DNA of 64,000 nt from Pelagibacteraceae bacterium AG-426-E17 (GTDB lineage: Bacteria > Pseudomonadota > Alphaproteobacteria > Pelagibacterales > Pelagibacteraceae): assembly GCA_003210095.1 (NCBI GenBank), contig QCNP01000001.1:418001-482000 (forward strand), given 5' to 3'. The notes under the pieces were generated by a model that searched no databases, was not told the origin of the DNA, and saw nothing but the letters and a program-made list of their open reading frames with translations. Below are positions 17,562 through 27,397 of the stretch, piece after piece (within the stretch, counting starts at the first letter, position 1; the number at the start of each line of letters is the position of its first letter). The translations under genes were made by a program, and so were the position numbers.

Positions 17562-18377
17562 CTAATTATAATAACCAATCTCCTTTAAATATTTCTTAGA
17601 CATGATTGGTAATAAAAATGCTTTTGGATTTTTAGGATAATTTTCCCATAGAATTCTATGAACTTTACTTTCGGGAGATTTTAAAAATCCCTCACTGTTA
17701 GGACTTATATTGAAGGAAATATGGTCGTTGGTTGCATGACCTACGAAACCAATAAGTTCACCTTTTTTAACAAATTTCTTTTTTATGCCACCGCAACTTT
17801 CTGGACCCACAATTTCATTTAGTCTTTGATTGGAATAAAATTTTTTATAAAACATTCTAATTTTACATTTACCTTTACCAAATCCGGGAACCAAAGGATT
17901 TTGAGGCATTAAATGATAATATAAGATCATATCATTATTTACTGTTCGAAATGTAAAAGATAGCGCGTCAAAAGGATATCTGCATTTGAGTTTTTCATTA
18001 GTATCTGGATGAATGATTTTCTTGAATTTTGCACCTTTAATATTTCTTGTATGAGTATTATTTTCAACTAAACAATGATACTCGGCGCTTCTCTCGGTTG
18101 CTGAGATTAACTCCATATCCATAACTGCAAAAACTGGTGTACCTCTTTTAACTTCAATAGATGTTCCCATTTTTCCTGCATATCCTTTTCCAGTTGTACA
18201 TGGACCACCTGTAATTGCTGGTAACCAAGAGTTTGGTTGAGCTGTGGCAGTTACTCTAGCTCCATTAAATTTGCAAGGTAGTTTGTTGTAGGTCTTATAT
18301 TTAATCTTGGTCTCAGCAAACGAATTTGCAGTAAAAAAAGAAAAAATTAAAATTAAAATCCATAAAATTTTTTTCAT
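17562..18377 (-). CDS. Secreted LytM/M23-like protein with degenerate active site
   Basis: A 271-residue exported protein (signal MKKILWILILIFSFFTANSFA). The mature part has an M23 (LytM) layout: a strand with KRGTPVFAVMDMELISA, a central MILYYHLMPQNPL, and a late KKGELIGFVGHATNDHISFNI. In active M23 peptidases the first motif carries H-x3-D before GTPV and the last is HxH. Here the first reads KMGTS and the last HIS, so at least two zinc ligands are gone. It is probably a non-catalytic relative, as for EnvC/NlpD-type amidase activators, or has another role. The first 22 codons are 55 of 66 bases identical to those of the neighbouring secreted gene. Confidence 0.6.
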   Translation of the reverse strand: MKKILWILILIFSFFTANSFAETKIKYKTYNKLPCKFNGARVTATAQPNSWLPAITGGPCTTGKGYAGKMGTSIEVKRGTPVFAVMDMELISATERSAEYHCLVENNTHTRNIKGAKFKKIIHPDTNEKLKCRYPFDALSFTFRTVNNDMILYYHLMPQNPLVPGFGKGKCKIRMFYKKFYSNQRLNEIVGPESCGGIKKKFVKKGELIGFVGHATNDHISFNISPNSEGFLKSPESKVHRILWENYPKNPKAFLLPIMSKKYLKEIGYYN

Positions 18378-18409
18378 ATTTAATTTAAATGCTTATTCTA
18401 TATATAAAA

Positions 18410-19195
18410 TTATGAAATATTTTTTGGGTCTGGCATTCCTACCTTATTATAACCAGCATCAACATAGTGTATTTCACCAGTGACACCTCCAGCCATATCG
18501 CTTAATAGATATAAAGCAGAATTTCCAACATCAAGATTATCAACGTTTCTTTTCAGAAAGGAATGATCAGCGTTCCATTTATATAAAAATTTTGCATCTC
18601 CAATTGCTGATGCAGCTAAAGTTTTAATGGGTCCAGCGCTTATTGCATTTACTCTAATACCTTTTGAACCTAAGTCTCTTGCAAGATATTTAACACTTGC
18701 TTCAAGTGCAGCCTTACATACACCCATCACATTATAATTTGGAATAGCTTTATTAGCTTCATAACTTAGGGTAATCATGCTTCCACCTTGTTTCATTATT
18801 TTAGATGCTTCCTTTGCAACTTCTGTAAATGAGAAACAAGAAATTAACATGCTTCTTAAAAAATTTTCTCTAGTTGTGTTTAGATATTCACCTGATAATT
18901 CAGATTTATCTGAAAATGCAATTGCATGAACTACAAAGTCTATTTCACCCCATTTAGACTTTATATCCTCAAATAATTTTGTTATTTCTTCTTTTTTCTC
19001 TACATCACAACTAAAAGTAACATTTGAATTTAATTTTTCTGCTAAAGGAACAACTCTTTTCTTTAGCGCATCACCTAAATAGGTAAATGCAAGTTCTGCT
19101 CCTGCTTCTGCAAGTTTTTGAGAAATACCCCAGGCTATTGATCGCTCATTAGCAACACCCATTATCAATCCTTTTTTACCTTTCATCAAACTCAT
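18410..19195 (-). CDS. fabI: Enoyl-[acyl-carrier-protein] reductase (NADH)
   Basis: FabI reduces the trans-2 enoyl-ACP in the last step of each fatty acid elongation cycle. The 261-residue short-chain dehydrogenase shows the FabI-type nucleotide motif GKKGLIMGVANERSIAWGI. The active site reads LSYEANKAIPNYNVMGVCKAALE, with the catalytic Tyr-x6-Lys in YNVMGVCK, and ends with DAGYNKVGMP. The start at 19195 or the ATG three codons later are both possible. It is the last gene of fabA-fabB-fabI, two bases after fabB. Confidence 0.95.
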   Translation of the reverse strand: MSLMKGKKGLIMGVANERSIAWGISQKLAEAGAELAFTYLGDALKKRVVPLAEKLNSNVTFSCDVEKKEEITKLFEDIKSKWGEIDFVVHAIAFSDKSELSGEYLNTTRENFLRSMLISCFSFTEVAKEASKIMKQGGSMITLSYEANKAIPNYNVMGVCKAALEASVKYLARDLGSKGIRVNAISAGPIKTLAASAIGDAKFLYKWNADHSFLKRNVDNLDVGNSALYLLSDMAGGVTGEIHYVDAGYNKVGMPDPKNIS

Positions 19196-19197
19196 TA

Positions 19198-20409
19198 TTA
19201 AACCTTTTCAAATACCAAAGTGGCGTTAGTTCCACCAAAACCAAAACTGTTAGACATTACAGCATTTAAATTAACATCTTTTTCAACTTTAGTTACTATT
19301 GGGTAATTTTTTGCTTCATCATCCATATCCTGAATATTTGCAGATGCAGCAATAAACTTATTTTTCATCATTATTAAACTATAAACTGCTTCATGAACTG
19401 AGGTTGCACCTAACGAGTGACCAGCTAATGATTTTGTTGAACTTATTTTTGGTTTGTAATCTTTAAAGGCCTCTCCAACTGCTTTTAATTCTGTTATGTC
19501 TCCAACTGGAGTAGACGTTCCGTGAGTATTTATATAATCGATTTTATTTTTTGTTGTACCTAAAGCCATCTGCATACATCTTACTGCCCCTTCTCCTGAT
19601 GGAGCAACCATATCGTAACCATCAGATGTTGCACCATAACCAGTTAATTCTGCGTAAATTTTTGCACCTCTTGCTTTTGCATGTTCGTATTCTTCTAGTA
19701 CTAAAACTCCACCTCCACCAGATATAACAAAACCATCTCTAGTTTTGTCATAAGGTCTTGATGCTTTTTCAGGAGTATCGTTGTATTTAGAAGAAAGAGC
19801 AGTCATTGCATCAAACATAGCTGTCATTGCAAAATGCACTTCATCACTTCCACCAGCAAAAATTATTTTTTGTTTTCCTAATTGAATTATTTCCATTGCA
19901 TTTCCAATACAATGGCCACTTGTTGCACATGCTGAACTGATTGTGTAATTAATTCCTTTAATCTTAAATGGTACGGCTAAGGTTGCCGATGCTGTACTAG
20001 ACATTGTTCTTGGAACAATAAATGGACCCATACGTTTAGGGCTCTTCGCTCTAGTTTTGTCTGCTGCTAAAATAACATTTTCAATAGAAGGGCCACCAGA
20101 TCCCATAATCATACCAGTTGAAGTATTACTTACATCTTTTTCTTCTAGACCAGAGTCTTTTACCGCTTCTGCCATAGAGATATAATTATAAGCTGATCCT
20201 GGTCCCATAAATCTTATAAATTTTCGATCTACATGATTTTCAAGATTAATATTTGGCTTACCATGCACGTGGCTCTTTAAATTGTATTCTTTGTATTCTT
20301 CTGAAAAAGAAATTCCTGATTTTGAATTTAATAGTGATTGATAAACTTCCTCTTGATTGTTTCCTAAACAAGAAACAACCCCTATCCCTGTTACAACAAC
20401 TCTTTTCAT
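19198..20409 (-). CDS. fabB: 3-oxoacyl-[acyl-carrier-protein] synthase I
   Basis: FabB condenses malonyl-ACP with growing acyl-ACP and is needed to elongate unsaturated chains made by FabA. The 403-residue thiolase-fold protein has the active-site Cys in [12 protein letters not shown] and both His residues in [11 protein letters not shown] and [12 protein letters not shown]. The gene order fabA-fabB-fabI is standard in alphaproteobacteria. The start codon overlaps the fabA stop by one base (TAATG), which suggests translational coupling. Confidence 0.95.
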   Translation of the reverse strand: MKRVVVTGIGVVSCLGNNQEEVYQSLLNSKSGISFSEEYKEYNLKSHVHGKPNINLENHVDRKFIRFMGPGSAYNYISMAEAVKDSGLEEKDVSNTSTGMIMGSGGPSIENVILAADKTRAKSPKRMGPFIVPRTMSSTASATLAVPFKIKGINYTISSACATSGHCIGNAMEIIQLGKQKIIFAGGSDEVHFAMTAMFDAMTALSSKYNDTPEKASRPYDKTRDGFVISGGGGVLVLEEYEHAKARGAKIYAELTGYGATSDGYDMVAPSGEGAVRCMQMALGTTKNKIDYINTHGTSTPVGDITELKAVGEAFKDYKPKISSTKSLAGHSLGATSVHEAVYSLIMMKNKFIAASANIQDMDDEAKNYPIVTKVEKDVNLNAVMSNSFGFGGTNATLVFEKV

Positions 20410-20909
20410 TATTTAAATAAACCTACTTTTAAATTTTCTGTTGAGTAAATTTTTTTGCCATCTGCCAGCAAAATTCCATTTGCTAAGCCAACTGTAGTGC
20501 CTTCTTTTATAAGAACTCTTTTCATATTAATCTCATAAACTGCTTTTTTGACATTTTTAAGAACTTCGCCAGTAAACTTTACCGTGTTAACTCCTAGAGC
20601 TCTCCCTCTTCCAGGATTTCCTAGCCATCCCAAATAAAATCCTACTAGCTGCCACATAGCATCTAATCCAAGGCATCCTGGCATTACAGGATCTTTTTTG
20701 AAATGACAGTCAAAAAACCATAGACTATCTTTTATATCCAATTCAGCAACAATAAATCCTTTGCCAAATTCACCTTTGTTTTCACTTATTTCTGTAATTC
20801 TATCAAACATTAACATTGGAGGTGCAGGCAGTTTTGCGTTTCCTGGACCGAAAAGATCACCATTTGCACAACTGATTAGATCGTCGTAAGTGTATGAGCT
20901 TTTTTTCAT
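20409..20909 (-). CDS. fabA: 3-hydroxydecanoyl-[acyl-carrier-protein] dehydratase/isomerase
   Basis: FabA introduces the double bond of unsaturated fatty acids at the C10 stage. The 166-residue hotdog protein carries the active-site block [19 protein letters not shown] with the catalytic His, and the catalytic Asp in [17 protein letters not shown] precedes the ATG. It heads the fab operon and is transcribed away from irr. The 72-base gap between them must hold both promoters and contains an Irr-box-like palindrome. Confidence 0.95.
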   Translation of the reverse strand: MKKSSYTYDDLISCANGDLFGPGNAKLPAPPMLMFDRITEISENKGEFGKGFIVAELDIKDSLWFFDCHFKKDPVMPGCLGLDAMWQLVGFYLGWLGNPGRGRALGVNTVKFTGEVLKNVKKAVYEINMKRVLIKEGTTVGLANGILLADGKKIYSTENLKVGLFK

Positions 20910-20943
20910 TTTTCGATATCCTTAATACTTGATTTAACAAAAA

Positions 20944-20949
20944 TATAAT
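20944..20949 (+). promoter_or_regulatory. Probable -10 element of irr
   Basis: A consensus TATAAT lies 32 bases before the irr ATG. No good -35 hexamer is seen 16-18 bases upstream, so the promoter is a weak assignment. The predicted start site would fall just before the palindrome at 20960-20976. Confidence 0.4.
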
Positions 20950-20959
20950 ATAGATTTAG

Positions 20960-20976
20960 TTTAGAATAGTTATAAA
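20960..20976 (+). promoter_or_regulatory. Irr-box-like palindrome (iron control element) before irr
   Basis: The sequence TTTAGAATAGTTATAAA matches the rhizobial iron control element pattern TTTAGAA-N3-TTCTAAA in 13 of the 14 defined positions. It ends five bases before the irr ATG, consistent with autoregulation by Irr. Because the fabA promoter shares this gap, an effect on fabA is also possible. Confidence 0.55.
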
Positions 20977-20981
20977 TTACT

Positions 20982-21401
20982 ATGTTAAATAATAGCCAAT
21001 ATATTGAAAAATTAAGAAGTTCTGGCTTAAGACCAACAAAACAAAGAATAAAAATTTGCGAAGTTCTGTTCAATACACAAAAGACTTTTCATTTTACAAT
21101 TAACGAACTTGTTAAAAGAATAAGTAAGTCAACAAACGACAAAATTTCACTTGCAACTGTTTATAACACAGTTCATGCATTCAAAAACAAAGGTTACTTA
21201 AAAGAGATACCAATTAATTCTGATCAAAGTTATTTTGATACCAATACGTCGCATCACCACCATTTCTATGATGAGACCCAAAAAGATTTAATCGATATAG
21301 ATGATGCAGATGTTGAACCAGTTAAAATTAATACAAGAATTCCTGGAAAAAAAATCAAGTCAGTAGAAGTACTTGTTAAAGTCGAAGACGACAAATCTTA
21401 A
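20982..21401 (+). CDS. irr: Irr-type iron/heme-responsive regulator (Fur family)
   Basis: A 139-residue Fur-family regulator: winged helix from YIEKLRSSGLRPTKQRIKICEVL with the recognition helix in ISLATVYNTVHAFKNKGYLKEI, then the Irr hallmark HHHHFYDETQKDLIDI. In Bradyrhizobium the histidine cluster takes part in heme-dependent control of Irr stability. The cysteine heme motif at the N-terminus of that protein is not present here. Divergent placement from fabA is conserved in alphaproteobacteria, which supports the call. Directly downstream lies katG behind its own promoter, carrying two more Irr-box-like sites. Confidence 0.88.
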   Translation: MLNNSQYIEKLRSSGLRPTKQRIKICEVLFNTQKTFHFTINELVKRISKSTNDKISLATVYNTVHAFKNKGYLKEIPINSDQSYFDTNTSHHHHFYDETQKDLIDIDDADVEPVKINTRIPGKKIKSVEVLVKVEDDKS

Positions 21402-21414
21402 TTCAATTTCTACA

Positions 21415-21462
21415 TTATAATAGTTCTAAACTGTTGACAAATTTATTTAGAATTATTATAAA
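21415..21462 (+). promoter_or_regulatory. katG promoter with paired Irr-box-like palindromes
   Basis: A near-consensus promoter is present: TTGACA (21434-21439), 17-base spacer, TATAAA (21457-21462). Two inverted copies of one motif flank the -35. The first, 21415-21430, reads TTATAATAGTTCTAAA. The second, 21446-21461, reads TTTAGAATTATTATAA and is complementary to it at 15 of 16 positions. The second copy (to 21462) has the same TTTAGAA-N3-TTATAAA form as the site before irr and covers the -10, a position suited to repression. Confidence 0.65.
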
Positions 21463-21468
21463 ATATAA

Positions 21469-23715
<2,247 letters not shown>

Positions 23716-23719
23716 TAAA

Positions 23720-24331
23720 ATGGAAAACGTACTTAATACACCTAAAGTAAGCTTTGAAGATTTCTACGAAGTACCTAACTTAAAATTTGATATTGAAAAA
23801 CTAAGAGCTGATTTAGACAAAATTCTTGAAGAAAAAAAGTTTAATTCCCCAGGAGTCACGCACTTTGGTGCGATCCCGCTTAACCAGATACCTAATGATG
23901 AAAATTCTATTAAAGGTAATAATATTAGAGGTAAATATTGGACTATAGCAGACGAGACAGGAAAAGAAGTTTCAAGAGATGTAGAAATTGAAGAGTCTAA
24001 ATATACTAAACTTTTACCAGAATTTGAAAAAACATATTTTAAAGAAGTTTATGAAACTTTAAGTAAAAAATTTAAATTAGGAAGAGTAAGATTATTGTTA
24101 AAAGAACCAAGATCTACTTTAAGTTGGCATAAAGATCCAGAGTGCAGATTGCATGTTCCAATAATTACAAACCCAGGTTGTTCGATGGTAATCGAAAACG
24201 TTGCAAAACATTTGCCAGCCGATGGCAGGGTTTGGATAACAAATAACACTAAATACCATAACTTTTTCAACGGGGGGGAGCAAGCGAGAATACACTTAGT
24301 AGCGTGTGTATTAGACAGTCCATTTGTGTAA
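23720..24331 (+). CDS. Aspartyl/asparaginyl beta-hydroxylase-like Fe(II) oxygenase
   Basis: A 203-residue protein whose C-terminal half is a double-stranded beta helix of the aspartyl/asparaginyl hydroxylase type. The metal triad would be His and Asp in STLSWHKDPECRLHVPI plus the distal His in NTKYHNFFNG. GEQARIHLV supplies the Arg that binds 2-oxoglutarate. The N-terminal 80 residues are unassigned. No signal or membrane segment, so it should act in the cytoplasm on a protein or small molecule that cannot be named from sequence. The gene begins four bases after katG and overlaps the DUF2061 gene by one base, so it is probably co-transcribed with katG. Confidence 0.72.
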   Translation: MENVLNTPKVSFEDFYEVPNLKFDIEKLRADLDKILEEKKFNSPGVTHFGAIPLNQIPNDENSIKGNNIRGKYWTIADETGKEVSRDVEIEESKYTKLLPEFEKTYFKEVYETLSKKFKLGRVRLLLKEPRSTLSWHKDPECRLHVPIITNPGCSMVIENVAKHLPADGRVWITNNTKYHNFFNGGEQARIHLVACVLDSPFV

Positions 24332-24570
24332 TGACTGAATTAACAAAAGGTATATTTGAAGTAAGTAAAAACGTTTATAAAAATAACAAAGGCTCCATAT
24401 TAAGGACTATAGTTTATACAATTGGTCACTTTGCGATTGCTATTACAGTTTTGATGCTTGTGGCAGATGTATCTTTTATGATTGCTCTAACAGATGCAAT
24501 TGTTGAGCCAATAGCAAATTCAGTTTGGTATTTTGTTTTAGATAAGTGGTGGGCTAGTAAAAGCAAATAA
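24331..24570 (+). CDS. DUF2061 small membrane protein
   Basis: A 79-residue protein with two membrane helices, matching DUF2061: KGSILRTIVYTIGHFAIAI, a short turn at ADVSFMIALTDAIVEPIAN, and SVWYFVLDKWWAS at the end. I place the start at the ATG at 24331, which overlaps the preceding stop as TAATG; an earlier in-frame start at 24304 would run inside the hydroxylase gene. The function of the family is unknown. The position suggests co-expression with katG and the hydroxylase. Confidence 0.75.
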   Translation: MTELTKGIFEVSKNVYKNNKGSILRTIVYTIGHFAIAITVLMLVADVSFMIALTDAIVEPIANSVWYFVLDKWWASKSK

Positions 24571-24572
24571 TA

Positions 24573-25025
24573 TTAAAATTTTTTCAATCCCCATAAATCT
24601 TTTTTAGTGACCCAACCAGAATATTTAAGAGTAGATATTTTACACCACTTCCCATCACATTTTTTTATTTCAATAAGCCTTCCAGGAGCAAGCAAAGCTA
24701 GGGCCTCAGAAAATTTGGTTGGTTTTTTAAAGAGAACTTTTTCACTAAGAACTATAGAATTTTGATTTTTTTTAAGTTGAGAAATATGTATCCAACCACT
24801 ATTTTTTTTGTAATCTTCAATCTTTCTAAAGTTCTCTTTTTTGTCGACTATTTCAACAGGAAAATTCTTTTTTTTATAAATAAATTTAATTGGGTAATCG
24901 ATGCCAGGTCCGTATCTAACGTTCACTTTGTTATATTTTAAGGATAAATAATAATTTTCATTTGATATTGCATTATTAAAAAAAAATAAAAAAGGAATAA
25001 TGAATAATAATCTTACTATTGTCAT
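24573..25025 (-). CDS. Exported bacterial SH3-domain protein
   Basis: A 150-residue protein with a signal peptide (IVRLLFIIPFLFFFNNAISN) and two bacterial SH3-like repeats: KVNVRYGPGIDYPIKFIYKK with GWIHISQLKK, then KPTKFSEALALLAPGRLIEI with GWVTKKDLWGL. Such domains often bind peptidoglycan or other periplasmic partners. It overlaps the end of the MoeB/ThiF gene by four bases and is the last member of the minus-strand run ubiE-ubiB-coaBC-dut-moeB. This protein is known as a conserved alphaproteobacterial neighbour of no firm function. Confidence 0.8.
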   Translation of the reverse strand: MTIVRLLFIIPFLFFFNNAISNENYYLSLKYNKVNVRYGPGIDYPIKFIYKKKNFPVEIVDKKENFRKIEDYKKNSGWIHISQLKKNQNSIVLSEKVLFKKPTKFSEALALLAPGRLIEIKKCDGKWCKISTLKYSGWVTKKDLWGLKKF

Positions 25026-25747
25026 TTAATTAAATCACAAATTCTAAAATCTAGAGTTAATAAATTAATAATTAAGACCTTACCGTTTAGGCATTTTCCA
25101 ACACCTAGTATATATTTTATTGCTTCATTTGCTTGAATGTTACCTACTACACCTGCAACTGTACCTATCACACCATCTGTTTCACATGTGGATATGTTAT
25201 CACTGGGCATAGTTTGATAAAAAGATTTTAAGCAGGGTTTTGATTTTTTAAAGAAATCAAAAGCAAAAATATGACCATCAAATTTTCCAATTGATCCAGA
25301 AATAAATATTTTTTTTAAACTTTTTGAAAATTTGTTTAATAAAAACTTACTGGTAAAATTGTCTGTTCCATCTATTACTATATCAAAAAATTTAATTATT
25401 TTTTTGACATTAGAACTATCAATTTTTTTTTTATAAGCTTTTATTTTAATGTGTGAATTAATTTTTTTTAGTCTTTGTTTTACAACATCGACTTTATATT
25501 TTTTTATATCACAAGTGGCAAACATAGATTGCCTGTGAATATTTGATAAATTGATTTTATCGTGATCAATTAATCCTATTGTTCCAACACCAGCTCTGCA
25601 CAAGTATTCTACCGCAGGACATCCTAGCCCTCCAAGACCTACGATCAAAACTTTTGAACTTTTAAGCTTTTTTTGACCTATTATTCCGATATTCTTTAAA
25701 ATAATTTGTCTTGAGTACCTTTCAATTTCCTTATTTTTAAAATTCAT
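25022..25747 (-). CDS. MoeB/ThiF-family adenylyltransferase
   Basis: A 241-residue E1-like enzyme that activates the C-terminal glycine of a ubiquitin-fold sulfur carrier (MoaD, ThiS or similar). It shows RYSRQIILKNIGIIGQ, the nucleotide loop VLIVGLGGLGCPAVEYLCRAGVG, DHDKINLSNIHRQ, and IVIDGTDNFTSKFLLN. No C-terminal rhodanese domain is present. Which carrier it serves cannot be read from this window. I use the ATG at 25747 because it starts on the conserved NKEIERYSRQI block. An upstream GTG/ATG-type extension to 25771 would lie inside dut. Even so it overlaps dut by 11 bases. Confidence 0.88.
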   Translation of the reverse strand: MNFKNKEIERYSRQIILKNIGIIGQKKLKSSKVLIVGLGGLGCPAVEYLCRAGVGTIGLIDHDKINLSNIHRQSMFATCDIKKYKVDVVKQRLKKINSHIKIKAYKKKIDSSNVKKIIKFFDIVIDGTDNFTSKFLLNKFSKSLKKIFISGSIGKFDGHIFAFDFFKKSKPCLKSFYQTMPSDNISTCETDGVIGTVAGVVGNIQANEAIKYILGVGKCLNGKVLIINLLTLDFRICDLIK

Positions 25748-26183
25748 TTTTTCCTGTAGACCCAAAGCCACCCTCTCCTCTTAAAGTATCAGGCAAATTA
25801 TCAACTTCTTCCAATTCCATTTTAAGAATTGGAACCAAAACCATTTGAGCAACTCTGTCCCCATTATTGATTATAAAATCTTTACTACCATGATTAAATA
25901 AAATGATCTTTAATTCACCTCTATAGTCACTGTCTATAGTGCCAGGAGAGTTTAATACGCCAATACTTTCTTTTGCAGCTAATCCTGACCTTGGTCTTAT
26001 TTGAATTTCTAAATCCACTGGTATTGCAACTTTAATTCCAGTTGGAATTAACTTAGAGCTTTTGGGTTTAATTATAACTGTTTTATTTAAAAACGCACAC
26101 AAGTCTAATCCAGAAGAACCTTCAGTTTTGTATTTTGGTGTGATTACTTTCTCGCTTAATTTTTTAATTAATATTTTAACCAT
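25737..26183 (-). CDS. dut: Deoxyuridine 5'-triphosphate nucleotidohydrolase
   Basis: Dut cleaves dUTP to dUMP, keeping uracil out of DNA and supplying thymidylate synthesis. The 148-residue trimeric dUTPase has the motifs in order: GSSGLDLCAF, RPRSGLAAKESIGVLNSPGTIDSDYRGE, GDRVAQMVL, and the C-terminal P-loop-like GEGGFGSTGKNEF that closes over the substrate. It follows coaBC with a one-base overlap, the standard coaBC-dut pair. Confidence 0.95.
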   Translation of the reverse strand: MVKILIKKLSEKVITPKYKTEGSSGLDLCAFLNKTVIIKPKSSKLIPTGIKVAIPVDLEIQIRPRSGLAAKESIGVLNSPGTIDSDYRGELKIILFNHGSKDFIINNGDRVAQMVLVPILKMELEEVDNLPDTLRGEGGFGSTGKNEF

Positions 26184-27391
26184 TAAATCAAATTTAGCTG
26201 ATTGATAACCCTTTTAACAATCTCATCAGCTATTACTGATTTATAAGTTTTAGAAATAATTTCATTATCTACTTTTTCGTCTTTATAGAATATTGAAACC
26301 TCATTAAAATCAGAGTCAAAACCAATATCACTTTTACTAACATCATTAGCTATTATCCAATCACAACCTTTATTTTGAAGTTTTTGTTTACTATTAAAAT
26401 GCAAATTACTTGTCTCAGCTGAGAAACCAATAACTAATTTTGGTTTATTATTATTTGTAGATATTAACTTTAAAATATCTATATTTTTTTCAAAATCTAA
26501 TTTTAATTCATCATTTTTTTTAATTTTATCTCCACTTAGTTGTTTTATTTTAAAATCACCAACAGCTGCACAAAAAATAGCAACATCACATGGTAAATTT
26601 TCTATTGTCTTCTGATACATTTCCTCAGCAGTATTTACTTTTAAGAAATTAATGTTTGGATCAGGAATAAGCTTTGATGGACCAGAAATCAAAGTTGTAT
26701 TAAAACCATTATTAAATAATGATTTTGCTATCTCATATCCTTGTTTGCCACTTGATCTATTTGAAATATATCTAACTGGATCAATAAATTCTTGTGTTGG
26801 ACCTGCTGTTACAATTGCTTTAAATTTTTTGTTATTACTTTTAAATTTAAAAAAATTATCAAGTTCTTTAAGTATGTAATCAACATCAGCCATTCGTCCT
26901 TCACCATATTCTCCACATGCCATTTCACCATTAAATGGTCCTATAATCCTGTAATTATAACTTTTAATTTTTTCTATATTTTGTTTATTTGAAGCGTGTT
27001 CCCACATTCTTACATTCATAGCGGGGCATACAAATATGTTTTTGTTAGATGCTTGAACAACAGTTGTTGCTAAATCACTACTTATACCCTGACTCATTTT
27101 TGCAATGATATTTGATGTGGCTGGAGCTATTAGGATTAAATCTGCCCATCTTGAAAGAGAGATATGATCCATTTCGGACTCATTCTCAACCGAATATATA
27201 TCTGAATAAACTTTATTTCTTGAAAGAGATGCTATAGATAAAGGGGTAACAAATTCAGCACCACCTTTAGTAAGTATAGTTTTAATTTCACATTGAAGTT
27301 TTGCGAAAGATCTAATTAATTCTAATGATTTATAAGCAGCTATGCCACCAGAAATTATAAGCAATATTTTTTTTTTTTTCAAAAAATTCAT
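26183..27391 (-). CDS. coaBC: Bifunctional phosphopantothenoylcysteine synthetase/decarboxylase
   Basis: CoaBC makes 4'-phosphopantetheine for coenzyme A in two steps. The 402-residue protein has the flavin-dependent decarboxylase (CoaC) half first (ILLIISGGIAAYKSLELIRSF, ILIAPATSNIIAKMSQGISSDL, CPAMNVRMWEH) and the CTP-dependent synthetase (CoaB) half second (AIVTAGPTQEFIDPVRYISNRSSGKQGYEIA, AAVGDF, FSAET). A run of 13 A residues (27379-27367 on the coding strand) falls in codons 5-9. It lies between ubiB and dut. Confidence 0.95.
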   Translation of the reverse strand: MNFLKKKKILLIISGGIAAYKSLELIRSFAKLQCEIKTILTKGGAEFVTPLSIASLSRNKVYSDIYSVENESEMDHISLSRWADLILIAPATSNIIAKMSQGISSDLATTVVQASNKNIFVCPAMNVRMWEHASNKQNIEKIKSYNYRIIGPFNGEMACGEYGEGRMADVDYILKELDNFFKFKSNNKKFKAIVTAGPTQEFIDPVRYISNRSSGKQGYEIAKSLFNNGFNTTLISGPSKLIPDPNINFLKVNTAEEMYQKTIENLPCDVAIFCAAVGDFKIKQLSGDKIKKNDELKLDFEKNIDILKLISTNNNKPKLVIGFSAETSNLHFNSKQKLQNKGCDWIIANDVSKSDIGFDSDFNEVSIFYKDEKVDNEIISKTYKSVIADEIVKRVINQLNLI

Positions 27392-27397
27392 AACAAA

